DNA of 64,000 bases. Source: JAUZPB01 sp037140715 (GTDB taxonomy: Bacteria; Bacteroidota; Ignavibacteria; Ignavibacteriales; SURF-24). The notes beneath the pieces were generated by a model. That model saw only the letters and a list, made by a program, of their open reading frames with translations, was not told where the DNA came from and did not search any database. The stretch lies in contig JBAXDX010000001.1 of the NCBI GenBank assembly GCA_037140715.1, positions 1 to 64,000 of the forward strand, in the 5' to 3' direction. This document shows positions 27,226 to 36,371 of this stretch, one piece after another. Made by a program: the position numbers and the translations under genes. Each line of letters opens with the position of its first letter. The stretch's first letter is position 1.

Positions 27226-29862
27226 TCATAATCCAAAGCCCTGCATGGAAGGAATAAAAATAAATTCCAGTTTCCCTTTATCTCCGAGCGTTACCTTTAT
27301 TACAGTTCCATCAGTCTGGTTATCTCTAAGGAGAATCTGCGAGAGAGGATTTATCAGATAACTCTGTATAGTGCGCTTTAACGGTCTGGCTCCATAGGTT
27401 ATGTTATAGCCTATTTCCGCCAGCCAGTCTTTAGCTTCGTTATCTATTTCAATCTTCAGATTTTTTGACTTAAGCAATCCGGTTACATGTTCGAGCTGAA
27501 TGTCCACAATCTCTCTAATCTCCGACTTGAGTAATGGCTTAAATAGTACTATCTCATCAACCCTGTTCAGGAATTCAGGGCGTATAGTTTTCCTCAGCAA
27601 TTCCGCAAGCTGTACCCGGAGGTTATCAAGAACGAATGGAAGCTCCTCTTCTGTTGTATTCTCCAGCTTATCCTGTATAATGTGCGAACCAAGGTTGGAT
27701 GTCATTATAATTATAGTATTTTTGAAATTTACAGTTCTGCCCTGATTGTCTGTAAGGCGGCCATCATCAAGCACCTGAAGCAAAATATTAAAGATGTCCG
27801 AATGAGCCTTTTCGATTTCATCCAGCAATACCACAGAATAGGGACGGCGTCTTACGGCTTCGGTCAACTGTCCGCCCTCTTCATAGCCCACATAACCCGG
27901 AGGCGCTCCGATAAGACGTGAGACGGAGAACTTTTCCATATACTCGCTCATGTCAATTCTGACCATTGCATGCTCATCATCGAAAAGAAAGTCGGCGAGG
28001 GCGCGTGCAAGTTCCGTTTTACCTACGCCCGTTGTACCGAGAAAGATAAAAGAACCGACAGGCTTATTAACGTCCTGAAGTCCGGTACGGCTTCTGCGGA
28101 TTGCATTTGACACGGCTGAGACAGCCTCATTCTGTCCGATTATTCTACGGTGAAGTTCCTCTTCCATTCTAAGAAGTTTGCTTCGTTCGCTCTCAAGCAT
28201 TCTGCTGACCGGAATGCCTGTCCATTTGCCCACTACTTCAGCGATATCCTCGGCATCGACTTCCTCTTTGAGCATTCTGTGCTGTTTCTGAATTTCTGCA
28301 AGTCCGAGTGATTCCTGCTTAAGTTTTTTCTCCAGCGAAGCTATTGTACCATAACGCAGTTCAGCGACCCTGCCAAGATCACCAGTACGCTCATACTGTT
28401 CCGACTGAAGTCTGGCAGTTTCGATATCGCTTTTCATTTTCCGAATGATCTGGATTTTATTTTTCTCGAGATGCCAGTGAATTTTAAGTTCCTTACGCTC
28501 ATCGCTAAGACCGCGCAACTCACGGCTGAGGTCTTCAAGTCTTTTAGAATTATCATGGTCACGTTCGAGGGCAACCTTCTCAATTTCGAGCTGTTTAATT
28601 TTTCTTTCCACCGCATCAAGTTCCTCGGGCATCGAGTCAATTTCAATTCTGAGTTTTGAAGCCGCTTCATCGATCAGGTCAATTGCCTTATCAGGCAGGA
28701 ACCTGTCGGCGATATATCTGGCAGAAAGCTGAACAGCAGCAACAATAGCGGAGTCAGTAATACGCACGCCGTGGTGGACTTCATATCTTTCCTTGAGACC
28801 GCGCAATATTGAGACAGCGTCTTCTTCGCCTGGTTCACCAACGAGCACAGGCTGGAAGCGGCGTTCAAGGGCGGCATCTTTCTCGATATACTTTTTATAT
28901 TCGTTTAATGTTGTCGCACCGATTGCATGCAGTTCGCCCCTTGCGAGGGCAGGCTTTAAGATATTTGCCGCATCCATTGAGCCTTGCGCGGCTCCGGCCC
29001 CAACCAGAGTGTGAAGTTCATCGATAAACAATATTATTTCGCCATTTGAATCCTGCACCTCTTTTATAACAGCTTTTAGTCTTTCCTCAAACTGTCCACG
29101 GAACTGCGCACCGGCAACGAGTGCGCCTAAATCAAGGGCTATAATTTTCTTTGTCTTTAAGTTTTCGGGCACATCTCCGCTTATTATTCTGTGGGCAATG
29201 CCTTCGGCAATGGCTGTTTTGCCAACTCCGGGTTCGCCTATTAATACAGGATTATTTTTCGTGCGGCGGGAGAGTACCTGGAGGACACGCCTGATTTCCT
29301 CATCACGACCAATGACGGGATCAAGCTTTCCTGTACGGGTAAGTTCATTTAAGTCACGCCCGTATTTTTTTAGTGACTGGTAAGTATCCTCCTGGTTCTG
29401 TGAAGTTACGCGCTGACTGCCACGAATATCCTTAAGGGCTGTAAGGATGGAATCTCTTGTAACACCATTATCGCGTATTAACTGCCCTGCCCTGCCGTCA
29501 TTAGCCACCATTGCAAGAAGCAGGTGCTCAGTTGATACAAATTCGTCCTTAAGCTTCTGTGCCTCATCGGTTGCCGCATCCAGTAAGCGGCCGGTTGTCT
29601 GCGACAGCTGCTGATTGCCGGCTCCGGCACCTGAGACCTTTGGCAGACGCTCGAGAAGTTCGTTTACTTTAAGTTTTATATGGTTAAGGTTTACCTCTGT
29701 TTTCCTCAGGAAGGAAACAGCAATACTATTATCATCCTGAATCATCGCGGCAAACAAATGTTCCGGTTCGACAATCTGGTTATTATAGTTTTGCGCAATA
29801 TCCATTGCATTTTGAATAATTTCCTGCGCTTTTACTGTAAGTTTGTTTAAATTAAAAGCCAT
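27226..29862 (-). CDS. clpB: ATP-dependent chaperone ClpB
   Basis: About 878 residues from the ATG at 29862 (AGGTGAG five bases before; a GTG at 29871 is the alternative). Full ClpB architecture: an N-terminal Clp repeat domain ([16 protein letters not shown]), AAA-1 with [13 protein letters not shown], an M-domain coiled coil (about 405-530), AAA-2 with [14 protein letters not shown] and the Walker [10 protein letters not shown], and the C-terminal D2-small domain. It disaggregates proteins with DnaK. No CIRCE-type operator was seen upstream. Confidence 0.97.
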   Translation of the reverse strand: MAFNLNKLTVKAQEIIQNAMDIAQNYNNQIVEPEHLFAAMIQDDNSIAVSFLRKTEVNLNHIKLKVNELLERLPKVSGAGAGNQQLSQTTGRLLDAATDEAQKLKDEFVSTEHLLLAMVANDGRAGQLIRDNGVTRDSILTALKDIRGSQRVTSQNQEDTYQSLKKYGRDLNELTRTGKLDPVIGRDEEIRRVLQVLSRRTKNNPVLIGEPGVGKTAIAEGIAHRIISGDVPENLKTKKIIALDLGALVAGAQFRGQFEERLKAVIKEVQDSNGEIILFIDELHTLVGAGAAQGSMDAANILKPALARGELHAIGATTLNEYKKYIEKDAALERRFQPVLVGEPGEEDAVSILRGLKERYEVHHGVRITDSAIVAAVQLSARYIADRFLPDKAIDLIDEAASKLRIEIDSMPEELDAVERKIKQLEIEKVALERDHDNSKRLEDLSRELRGLSDERKELKIHWHLEKNKIQIIRKMKSDIETARLQSEQYERTGDLGRVAELRYGTIASLEKKLKQESLGLAEIQKQHRMLKEEVDAEDIAEVVGKWTGIPVSRMLESERSKLLRMEEELHRRIIGQNEAVSAVSNAIRRSRTGLQDVNKPVGSFIFLGTTGVGKTELARALADFLFDDEHAMVRIDMSEYMEKFSVSRLIGAPPGYVGYEEGGQLTEAVRRRPYSVVLLDEIEKAHSDIFNILLQVLDDGRLTDNQGRTVNFKNTIIIMTSNLGSHIIQDKLENTTEEELPFVLDNLRVQLAELLRKTIRPEFLNRVDEIVLFKPLLKSEIREIVDIQLEHVTGLLKSKNLKIEIDNEAKDWLAEIGYNITYGARPLKRTIQSYLINPLSQILLRDNQTDGTVIKVTLGDKGKLEFIFIPSMQGFGL

Positions 29863-29892
29863 AATTCTCACCTGTTAATCAAAGATTATTAC

Positions 29893-30213
29893 TTAAAAAT
29901 CTAGAATAAAATAACGGAAGGTACCTAAAAGTGCATATAGTGCATTTAAAATTCTTTTTCTTCCTCGCCCGAAACAGAAATCTCGTATATTCTCAAATTT
30001 ATCACCTACAGCGGTTTTCCATGCTTCTTTCTCTTTTTGCTGCAATCCGGTTTTTGCATATTTATTAAGCGCACCTCTTAAACTTTTATTTACGGGAACT
30101 GTTTTCACGCCAACTGCTTTCGGCTCCGGATTTTCCTCGCCTTCAAAAATTATAATTTCAACCATCCGTCCCTTATATTTTTCCAGTTCCTTTATCTTCA
30201 CTACGTTGTTCAT
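29893..30213 (-). CDS. Orphan type II antitoxin-like protein
   Basis: A 106-residue ORF. The first 75 residues look like the small antitoxins that precede PIN or RelE toxins: a beta-rich N terminus (YKGRMVEIIIFEGEENPEP) followed by SLRGALNKYAKTGLQQKEKE and AWKTAVGDKFENI, the usual helical toxin-binding tail. The last 30 residues (RDFCFGRGRKRILNALYALL) do not fit and read like sequence beyond a lost stop. No toxin gene follows: the next gene, 31 bases downstream, is clpB. An antitoxin left after toxin loss is the likeliest reading. Confidence 0.55.
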   Translation of the reverse strand: MNNVVKIKELEKYKGRMVEIIIFEGEENPEPKAVGVKTVPVNKSLRGALNKYAKTGLQQKEKEAWKTAVGDKFENIRDFCFGRGRKRILNALYALLGTFRYFILDF

Positions 30214-30339
30214 ATTGTAAACTTAACCTATACATTGATTATTTGCAAATCTTACAATATATTTTTGTAAGCGACTGAGCATCTGCCATTAAATCAGTTA
30301 ATATTCACATTATCAGGCAGAAGAACCCACAAATTTCGA

Positions 30340-31011
30340 CCGCGAAACTGTTTGAATTCACCCCATACGAAAAAATTTCATCCCACAGCTATAATTTCCA
30401 GGCAATTGGACAGGCGCAACGGCCGCACAGCTTTAAATTTCGACCGCATACATATAAAATTTGACCGCATTGATTCTAAAATTCACTGCATTGAAAGACG
30501 CGGCGGCCGTATGGATATAATTTTCCGCCGTTTGGATATAATTTTTCTTCGTTTTGATTCCGGCGGAGTTCGTTTTGCTCCCGGCTGAGAATGTTTCGTA
30601 TAAAATTTCATCTGCAGTGAGTGCGTCCGGCTTTGTTTCGATATAAAATTCAGCTGCTGCGACAGTAAATTGAAATGCTGTGCTGTAAAACAAAACCGTT
30701 TTACTTATAAATTTATTTTTTATGCTGTAAATTGAAAATGTTTCATGCCTGTTTAAAAATGTTTTAGTTCCGGCAAAGAATGATATGCCGGAAAGCGGAT
30801 TCGTTTTTGTAAAAGCAGACTTCGTTTTTCAAAAAACAGCACTTGTTTTGACAAAAAAAATCTTCGTTTTTAAAGATGCGGCGACTGCGATAGAATAAAT
30901 TTTTCTCGTTTTTGAAAAAAATGGATTCGTTTTTACAAAAGTAAACTCCGTTTTAACAGATGCAGCACGCGTTTTAGTAGAAATTCACTCCGTTTAGATG
31001 TGAATTCGGAT
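30340..31011. repeat. 21-bp periodic repeat array 2
   Basis: At least 31 consecutive units begin in exact 21-base register, for example at 30424, 30445, 30466, 30508, 30529, 30550, 30571, 30592, 30634, 30697, 30739, 30760, 30802, 30823, 30844, 30865, 30907, 30928, 30949, 30970 and 30991. Each starts YG followed by TTT or CAT/CAC, with an A/T-rich core near GATATAAAATTT. Units are diverged from each other, yet no indel breaks the register from 30361 to 31011. T-tracts recur every 21 bp (two helical turns), which should curve the DNA. Frames on both strands stay open only because 21 is a multiple of three; no coding start was seen. Confidence 0.88.
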
Positions 31012-31067
31012 GATGAAAGGCATTTATAAATATATAGATTATAATTATTCCTGCTCTAAAAACCAGT

Positions 31068-31111
31068 AAAAATAATTGTCGTCAAACGATAGTTCTAAAT
31101 GCCGCTAATCA
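31068..31111. repeat. 44-bp repeat, left copy (partner at 34922-34965)
   Basis: The 44 bases starting AAAAATAATTGTCGTCAA and ending CGCTAATCA match 34922-34965 with four mismatches, in direct orientation. The pair brackets the restriction-modification genes and the small ORF at 34642. Confidence 0.7.
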
Positions 31112-31341
31112 GAATCTGAATGCCCTTTTTGTCCTCCGGTCGGATGCCTGCTTTTTTCTTTTGTGTTTTTCGGAAAATGATGATTCATAACATCACCTGA
31201 TGGCGGAAGACTGCTGTTATGGCCGTCTGAATGTAACACCGGCTCTGATTTCTTCAACCGCTCATCAGGTATTTCTATTTTTAATTCCGGCTCAATGATA
31301 TAACTGATTACGGACTCACGACCCTGATTTATGTCTTTCTG
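31105..31341 (-). pseudogene. IS66-type transposase N-terminal remnant
   Basis: Read on the minus strand, this interval is open for 79 codons without a good start. It contains HNSSLPPSGDVMNHHFPKN then RHPTGGQKGHSD, which matches the linker of IS66-family transposases (NSSxPPS, then GGQxGHxGH). The frame meets a TGA upstream and a TAG right after the motif, so only a fragment remains. Its 3' end lies inside the 44-bp repeat at 31068-31111. Confidence 0.5.
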
Positions 31342-31752
31342 TCAGATTTATCATGGGGTTCTGTATATCAAGTTTTACTTTAATATGCAGGACATGTCTT
31401 ATTATTTTATAACATTTTTTTATTTATGCTGAGTAGTTACATTTTTTTGTATATTTAATGAAAGAAAAAGTTCTGCAAAGTTTTATCAGATTAAACGATA
31501 TAATGAAATTCATAAATTTATTAGTTTATAAGTTCAACTATCTATAAAAGTAAGGATTTACGAAAATATATAAAATTTTATCGCCAGTAGATTACAATAC
31601 GATTACTCATTTTAAGCAATATGGAGCAAAAAACATGAGTATATAATAGAAAAATGATTTTTTAGTTGCTTTTGAATACTACATATTAAAATATAGAAAG
31701 TATGAGCAGAAATCGTACTGGATTTTATTAACTAAAATGATAAGACTAACAA
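31342..31752. other. AT-rich spacer before the restriction-modification genes
   Basis: About 410 bases of AT-rich sequence with no ORF, RNA or clear promoter of the TAnnTTTG type. No controller-protein gene is visible in it. Confidence 0.35.
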
Positions 31753-32853
31753 ATGAATTATTATGAAAAAATTAGAGAATTGACAAGAAACGTTCCAACA
31801 ACATTAGTGGACTTTAATTTACGTAGAGAACCGGCAAGAACGCCAACTCAGGCGTCTTCAAATTTTATAACAAACAAAGAACAAGGGGACTGGGCAGAAT
31901 ATCTTATCTTCCGCGCAATTAATGAAACATCAAAGAATTTTGTAGCTGTAAAATATGGTAAATCAGATAATCTTGTCGCCGGCGAAGAAGGATTTGATAC
32001 TTTTTATCAATCTTTTCAAGAAGAACTTGATTCCATAGGTAAACGACCAGATTTATTAATATTTAAGAAAACTGATTTTGATGATAAGCTGGGAGTCAAC
32101 ATTAGCAATATTCCATATCACCAAATTACAGAGTATGTTAAAAAAGCTATTGCCGGAATTGAGGTCAGGTCAAGCTCTTTTTTAATTGACCAGTACGAAG
32201 CTGAAATGCAATCGCGAACAGAACGGTTTACGAGAATTGCTTTAGAGCTCAGAGACAACATATTATCTGAATATCATGATATCCTTAATGTTTCACCACG
32301 ACAGAAATACATTTCCGTTTTAGAAGGTATTTCTAACGAAACTCTTAGTATTACGGATTTTAAAGTCCCTGGGTGGAAATCTTCGGACAGGCTTGTTCAA
32401 CTAAATAATCAGTTTAAGAACCTAAAAAAAGCAATTAAGGAAATTCAAAAGAGGGATTATCTTTCCATAACTCCCAAAGTAGAAGACATCAAAGTTGTTT
32501 ATAAATGGATTGAAACTTTCAATGTACCTCATTTTTATTTCCAGGTTTTTTTTGATAAAGTCTATGGCATTTCCTTTGAGCATATTCTTGAAATAATATC
32601 AGATACTGACAATGACGGCGTAATATTTTCAGTAGAAACAGATACAAAAAATCAAAATAAAACGACCATAAAAATAAATTCAAAAACCGGGGTTCAAATA
32701 GCTTATAAGGTTGACGAACCAGACCATAAGAGTGTAAGAAAAGAAATAGAGCGGGGCAGATTGCTTTTTTATGTAAGCTTTAATGGAGGAACCGCTTATT
32801 TAGATGTAGATAACCTAAAAAATATTTTAACACTAAGCGAAGAAGAATTTTAA
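31753..32853 (+). CDS. AccI-like type II restriction endonuclease
   Basis: A 366-residue protein paired with a DNA adenine methyltransferase. Overall features (GDWAE near 46-50, RPDLLIF with PD at 99-100, and [13 protein letters not shown] with E137-V-R) fit a PD-(D/E)XK nuclease of the AccI family, in which Arg stands where Lys usually is. AccI cuts GT^MKAC, but whether specificity is the same here cannot be read from sequence. The stop and the methyltransferase ATG share one base (TAATG), so the pair is coupled. Base composition is more AT-rich than the flanking chromosome, consistent with horizontal transfer. Confidence 0.7.
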   Translation: MNYYEKIRELTRNVPTTLVDFNLRREPARTPTQASSNFITNKEQGDWAEYLIFRAINETSKNFVAVKYGKSDNLVAGEEGFDTFYQSFQEELDSIGKRPDLLIFKKTDFDDKLGVNISNIPYHQITEYVKKAIAGIEVRSSSFLIDQYEAEMQSRTERFTRIALELRDNILSEYHDILNVSPRQKYISVLEGISNETLSITDFKVPGWKSSDRLVQLNNQFKNLKKAIKEIQKRDYLSITPKVEDIKVVYKWIETFNVPHFYFQVFFDKVYGISFEHILEIISDTDNDGVIFSVETDTKNQNKTTIKINSKTGVQIAYKVDEPDHKSVRKEIERGRLLFYVSFNGGTAYLDVDNLKNILTLSEEEF

Positions 32854-34451
32854 TGGCGTATATAAATGTAAATAATATTTCCGATGAAGTTGAACGAGAA
32901 TATTCGGCTTCCACGCCTGTTGAACATAGAAAAAAATACGCTCAGTTTTTTACCCCGCCGATTATTGCTGATCTGATGGCGACATGGATTATCGGAAATA
33001 AGAAATTGGAAGTTGTTCTGGAGCCGGCTTTTGGGCTTGGCATTTTTTCGAGAACTCTACTTAATAAAAAGTCCGGTATAATAATTAACGGGTTTGAAGT
33101 TGACAAGAAAATCTATCAAAAATCATTAGACTTATATAAAAATGAAAAGAATATTTCTATTCAGTTCAAAGATTATATGTATAATGATTGGGAAAATAAA
33201 TACGATGGCATTATGTGTAATCCTCCATACTTCAAATTCCACGACTATGATAACAAGAATATTCTTAATGAGATAGAAGAAAAAACATCTTATAAACTCA
33301 ACGGGTTTACAAATTTATATGCTCTTTTTCTTCTAAAGTCTATTTACCAGCTAAATGAGAACGGCAGAGCGGCTTATATTATTCCCTCAGAACTTTTGAA
33401 TTCTGACTATGGTAAAAAAGTAAAAAAATATTTAGTAGAAACTAAAACGCTAAGACATGTAATCATAATAGATTTCGAAGAAAACGTTTTTGATGGCGCA
33501 TTAACAACCGCATCTATACTCTTATTCGCAAATGATGATGAAGCTGCCAGCGTTCAATTTCATAATATTAAAAATGTCACCGCTCTTCACCCAATAAAAA
33601 AAATAATAGATGAATATCCGGACAATAAAACAAATTTATGTTCTATAAAAATTGAAGAGCTTAAACCAGCAATTAAGTGGCGGGCTTATTATCAGGAACA
33701 AAATTATAAAAAATATAAACACTTCGTGCCATTTGGAACTTATGGAAAAGTAGTAAGAGGAATAGCAACCGGCGCAAATGAATATTTTACCTTTAATCCA
33801 TCGAAGGCAAAACAGTTCGGTATAAATCAGAAGTATTTATTGCCCTGTATATGTAAGTCTGTCGATATTAAGGGTTCTTTTTTTACAGAAATAGAATTTG
33901 AACAATTACAGAAAAATAATAAACACGCGTTACTTCTTAATGCTATCAACCCGATAGATGACTCTGTAAGGAAGTATATTTCAATAGGAGAAAAAGACGG
34001 GATAGATAAAAAGTTCCTGACTTCTCATAGAAATCCCTGGTATGCTTTAGAGAATAGACTGCCTGCGCCTATCCTGGTATCTGTTTTTAATAGAAACGGA
34101 TTGCGGTTTATTAGAAATGAAGCAGGTATCTCAAATCTTACAACCTTTCACTGTATGTATATAAACAAATACTTCATTCATAAAACAGACTTGCTCTTTG
34201 CTTATCTGCTTACCGATATTTCAAAAGAAATATTCGGAGATAACCGCAGAGAATATGGCAATGGTCTTCAAAAATATGAGCCGAATGATATAAATGGAGC
34301 AAAAATATTGGACTTAGAATTGATTGACTCCAAAATAGAAAAAGTAATACTGCAACTATTCAATAGTTATAGGGAATCAGTTCTAAACCGGCAGCCAAAT
34401 GATAATTATATCAAAGAAATAGAGACTCATCTTTTGAAAATCTTCTGCTAA
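32853..34451 (+). CDS. DNA adenine-N6 methyltransferase (cognate of AccI-like enzyme)
   Basis: A 532-residue N6-adenine methyltransferase. Motif order is X-I-IV, as in gamma-class enzymes: KKYAQFFTPPIIADLM (motif X), LEPAFGLGIFSR (motif I, SAM binding) and the catalytic GIMCNPPYFKF (NPPY at 123-126). The C-terminal half (about 250-530) is a target-recognition region with no recognised motif. It protects the site cut by the upstream endonuclease, with which it overlaps by one base. It belongs to the Eco57I/M.AccI-like N6-methylase group. Confidence 0.88.
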   Translation: MAYINVNNISDEVEREYSASTPVEHRKKYAQFFTPPIIADLMATWIIGNKKLEVVLEPAFGLGIFSRTLLNKKSGIIINGFEVDKKIYQKSLDLYKNEKNISIQFKDYMYNDWENKYDGIMCNPPYFKFHDYDNKNILNEIEEKTSYKLNGFTNLYALFLLKSIYQLNENGRAAYIIPSELLNSDYGKKVKKYLVETKTLRHVIIIDFEENVFDGALTTASILLFANDDEAASVQFHNIKNVTALHPIKKIIDEYPDNKTNLCSIKIEELKPAIKWRAYYQEQNYKKYKHFVPFGTYGKVVRGIATGANEYFTFNPSKAKQFGINQKYLLPCICKSVDIKGSFFTEIEFEQLQKNNKHALLLNAINPIDDSVRKYISIGEKDGIDKKFLTSHRNPWYALENRLPAPILVSVFNRNGLRFIRNEAGISNLTTFHCMYINKYFIHKTDLLFAYLLTDISKEIFGDNRREYGNGLQKYEPNDINGAKILDLELIDSKIEKVILQLFNSYRESVLNRQPNDNYIKEIETHLLKIFC

Positions 34452-34641
34452 GAAACTCATCGTTTCGCTATATCCAAATCATACTCAGGTTTGTAAATAT
34501 TTTTGTATAGCTGAGGAAAACAAACATCAGATGAATATGTTTTTTTTGCTCCAGCAGAGATAAGAGCGCTGCCCTCCTTGCCTATATTAGTGAGACAAAA
34601 AATACAGATAAAATAAGACTGAGGGTAAAGGAGAGAATAAA

Positions 34642-34908
34642 GTGATAAGTCATAGTGTAAATACCGAAACATCTGAAACGGAAGGATCCCGAAGGGCGGG
34701 TGGAGTTTCAGATGTTTCATCGCAAAAAAAAGCAGTCCCGGATTCAGAGGTAAAAGTACCGGTAAGATGCCCCAGGTATATAGAGAACTTTAAGCAGGAA
34801 GTCCTGAAACATGTCTGTGAATTACGAGGGGGTTATAGAAACACAACTAATTTTATTCATATGATTTACTTTGTGGCGGGTAAATTAAAGTATGATTACC
34901 CACTATAA
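34642..34908 (+). CDS. Small hypothetical ORF of a repeated family
   Basis: An 88-residue ORF starting GTG at 34642, with AAAGGAG about 9 bases upstream. The C-terminal half (YIENFKQEVLKHVCELRGG, then NTTNFIHMIYFVAGKLKYDY) looks protein-like. The N-terminal half contains a perfect 14-bp inverted repeat and looks less so. The last 48 bases (34871-34918) also occur at the very start of the window, so this is a repeated gene or element. I do not recognise a family. A minus-strand frame (34457-34720) overlaps it and cannot be excluded. Confidence 0.4.
   Translation: MISHSVNTETSETEGSRRAGGVSDVSSQKKAVPDSEVKVPVRCPRYIENFKQEVLKHVCELRGGYRNTTNFIHMIYFVAGKLKYDYPL
34666..34728. repeat. Perfect 14-bp inverted repeat
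   Basis: GAAACATCTGAAAC (34666-34679) and GTTTCAGATGTTTC (34715-34728) are exact reverse complements around 35 bases that include GGATCCCGAAGGGCGGG. It could be a hairpin ending the methyltransferase transcript or an intergenic palindromic repeat. It lies within the small ORF at 34642. Confidence 0.6.
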
Positions 34909-34921
34909 ACAACATAGACCC

Positions 34922-34965
34922 AAAAATAATTGTCGTCAACCGGTAATTCTAAATGTCGCTAATCA
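34922..34965. repeat. 44-bp repeat, right copy (partner at 31068-31111)
   Basis: 40 of 44 bases match the left copy, in direct orientation. It ends 12 bases before the stop codon of the DarG-like gene. The two copies could mark recombination that brought in the intervening genes. Confidence 0.7.
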
Positions 34966-34976
34966 AATTGTAAAAG

Positions 34977-36020
34977 CTAATAATTGTATAAGTAATTTTG
35001 GAATTCTTTTAATCGCGCATAAGTAACCTTAATATATTCAGGCTTCATTATGTTTCTTTTTCTTTCATTCCATTCATATACTTTTGTTACCGCAGCTTCG
35101 TAATTGTCCAATAATGAAGGGTCTTCATTAATTACGAAATCAACTGTTGACAGCAATTCCATGCCAAAAGGAAATTCAAACCCTTCGATTAATGAATAAA
35201 CCTTTTCTAATCTGTCTTTTTGTTCATCAGAGCAATTTTCATTTGTAAATAAATCAACAACAGACAGCATTTCTTTTTTAAGAGTGATACAATCAAAAGG
35301 TTTTGCATCCTTAAATTTCATTCCGTCAAGATAAGTCCCGTCCATATCGCTTAATACATGAACTAATTTACCGGCATAGGGACCATAAAGATTTCTTTGA
35401 TAATCCAGTCGAAGATTTTCGCCAAATCTTTGAAGAAAATAGACTAATTTTTGAGCTTCAAGCAAAGTAAGGTCTGTCCGATAACGGTTTAGAATCATAA
35501 GAACTAATGCTCTGACCTTAGTCAGTTTGGGAGGTCTCGCATTTATCAGAATATTATTATAAGCACTTTCTGAAGGCTCGTATATTATTACATCAAGGTC
35601 TTCAATACCAGACATATTATTTAGAATTATCTGCTTCACTTCGTCCCAGTTTAACCCTCCGTTACCACATCCTAAAGGCGGAATGGCAACAGACTTTATT
35701 GAGTAATTTTTAATTACTTCTTTAAGATTAACAAGCCCGGTTTCAATATAATCAATTTTAGACGGGTTCCTCCAATGTTTCTTGGTGGGAAAATTGATTA
35801 TATATCGTGGTTTAGTAATCTGTGTGGTTTCTGTTACAAACATTTTACCGATGTCAAGCTTATTGGTTTTAGCGGCATTTTCATAAAGTTTAAAGTTATA
35901 AGGATACATCTTCTTAAATTGAATAGCTATTCCCTTGCCCATAACCCCCATAGTATTTATGGTATTTACGATTGCATCGGTTTCGGACTCTAATATATTT
36001 CCTTTCACAAATCGTATCAT
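34977..36020 (-). CDS. darG: DarG-like macrodomain antitoxin (DNA ADP-ribosyl glycohydrolase)
   Basis: 347 residues from the ATG at 36020; an upstream in-frame start would add four residues. The N-terminal macrodomain shows FVKGNILESETDAIVNTINT, then GVMGKGIAIQFKKMYP and AIPPLGCGNGGLNWDEV, the ADP-ribose-binding loops. The C-terminal half contains LTLLEAQKLVYFLQRFGE and YGPYAGKLVHVL, as in DarG proteins, where this part contacts the DarT toxin. DarG removes ADP-ribose from thymidine in DNA and neutralises DarT. The start shares one base with the stop of a darT remnant (TAATG), the standard DarTG arrangement, but an intact toxin is missing. Confidence 0.85.
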   Translation of the reverse strand: MIRFVKGNILESETDAIVNTINTMGVMGKGIAIQFKKMYPYNFKLYENAAKTNKLDIGKMFVTETTQITKPRYIINFPTKKHWRNPSKIDYIETGLVNLKEVIKNYSIKSVAIPPLGCGNGGLNWDEVKQIILNNMSGIEDLDVIIYEPSESAYNNILINARPPKLTKVRALVLMILNRYRTDLTLLEAQKLVYFLQRFGENLRLDYQRNLYGPYAGKLVHVLSDMDGTYLDGMKFKDAKPFDCITLKKEMLSVVDLFTNENCSDEQKDRLEKVYSLIEGFEFPFGMELLSTVDFVINEDPSLLDNYEAAVTKVYEWNERKRNIMKPEYIKVTYARLKEFQNYLYNY

Positions 36021-36136
36021 TAAAAATACCACCTTTCTTGTTTTTTGACTATTATTTTTAGTCCCGTTTTTCCTGCTTCTTTTTCAATGTAATTTAGCAT
36101 TTTATCATTATAAGAAGCAATGCCCGATATAGAGTT
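36020..36136 (-). pseudogene. darT toxin 3' remnant
   Basis: The frame immediately upstream of darG encodes SISGIASYNDKMLNYIEKEA and ends KKQERWYF, which fits the end of DarT (DUF4433) toxins: an xxIxGIxxYN motif followed by a C-terminal WYF. It overlaps the darG start by one base, as intact darT would. Further upstream the frame continues to 36268 but its translation is unlike DarT, so only about 40 C-terminal codons survive and the ADP-ribosyltransferase active site is gone. Confidence 0.6.
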
Positions 36137-36304
36137 TGCCGGGAAGCAGGAGAATTTAAGAGTTTCCAGTAGCTGCCCGTAAAACCCCGGTACCTGTTTT
36201 TGTCCGGAGAGCCGCACAGAGCAAAGAAACAGGACTGCCATGAACGGCAGAGACGGGCAGTAATTCACTTCAAAGCTGAAAGGCAGGAATAATTTCAGGG
36301 ATAA

Positions 36305-36355
36305 AAGTAATGAAATAATTCACTCCGTTTAGATGTGAATTCGGATGATTAAAGG
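36305..36355. repeat. Recurrence of the final unit of 21-bp array 2
   Basis: 36317-36349 is identical to 30982-31014 (33 bases, starting AATTCACTCCGTTTAGATG), and the match continues to 39 bases with one mismatch. The preceding 12 bases resemble the previous unit. The copies flank the segment with the restriction-modification and DarTG-like genes, in direct orientation. Confidence 0.8.
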
Positions 36356-36371
36356 GAATTTGCTACGCACT

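Noticed and set aside
30352..30693. ORFs on both strands over array 2
   Set aside because: Same reason as array 1; the 21-bp register keeps frames open on both strands and there is no ribosome-binding site or recognised domain.
34457..34720. 87-codon minus-strand ORF after the methyltransferase
   Set aside because: No recognised family; it overlaps the better-supported plus-strand small ORF and the inverted repeat. Not ruled out completely.
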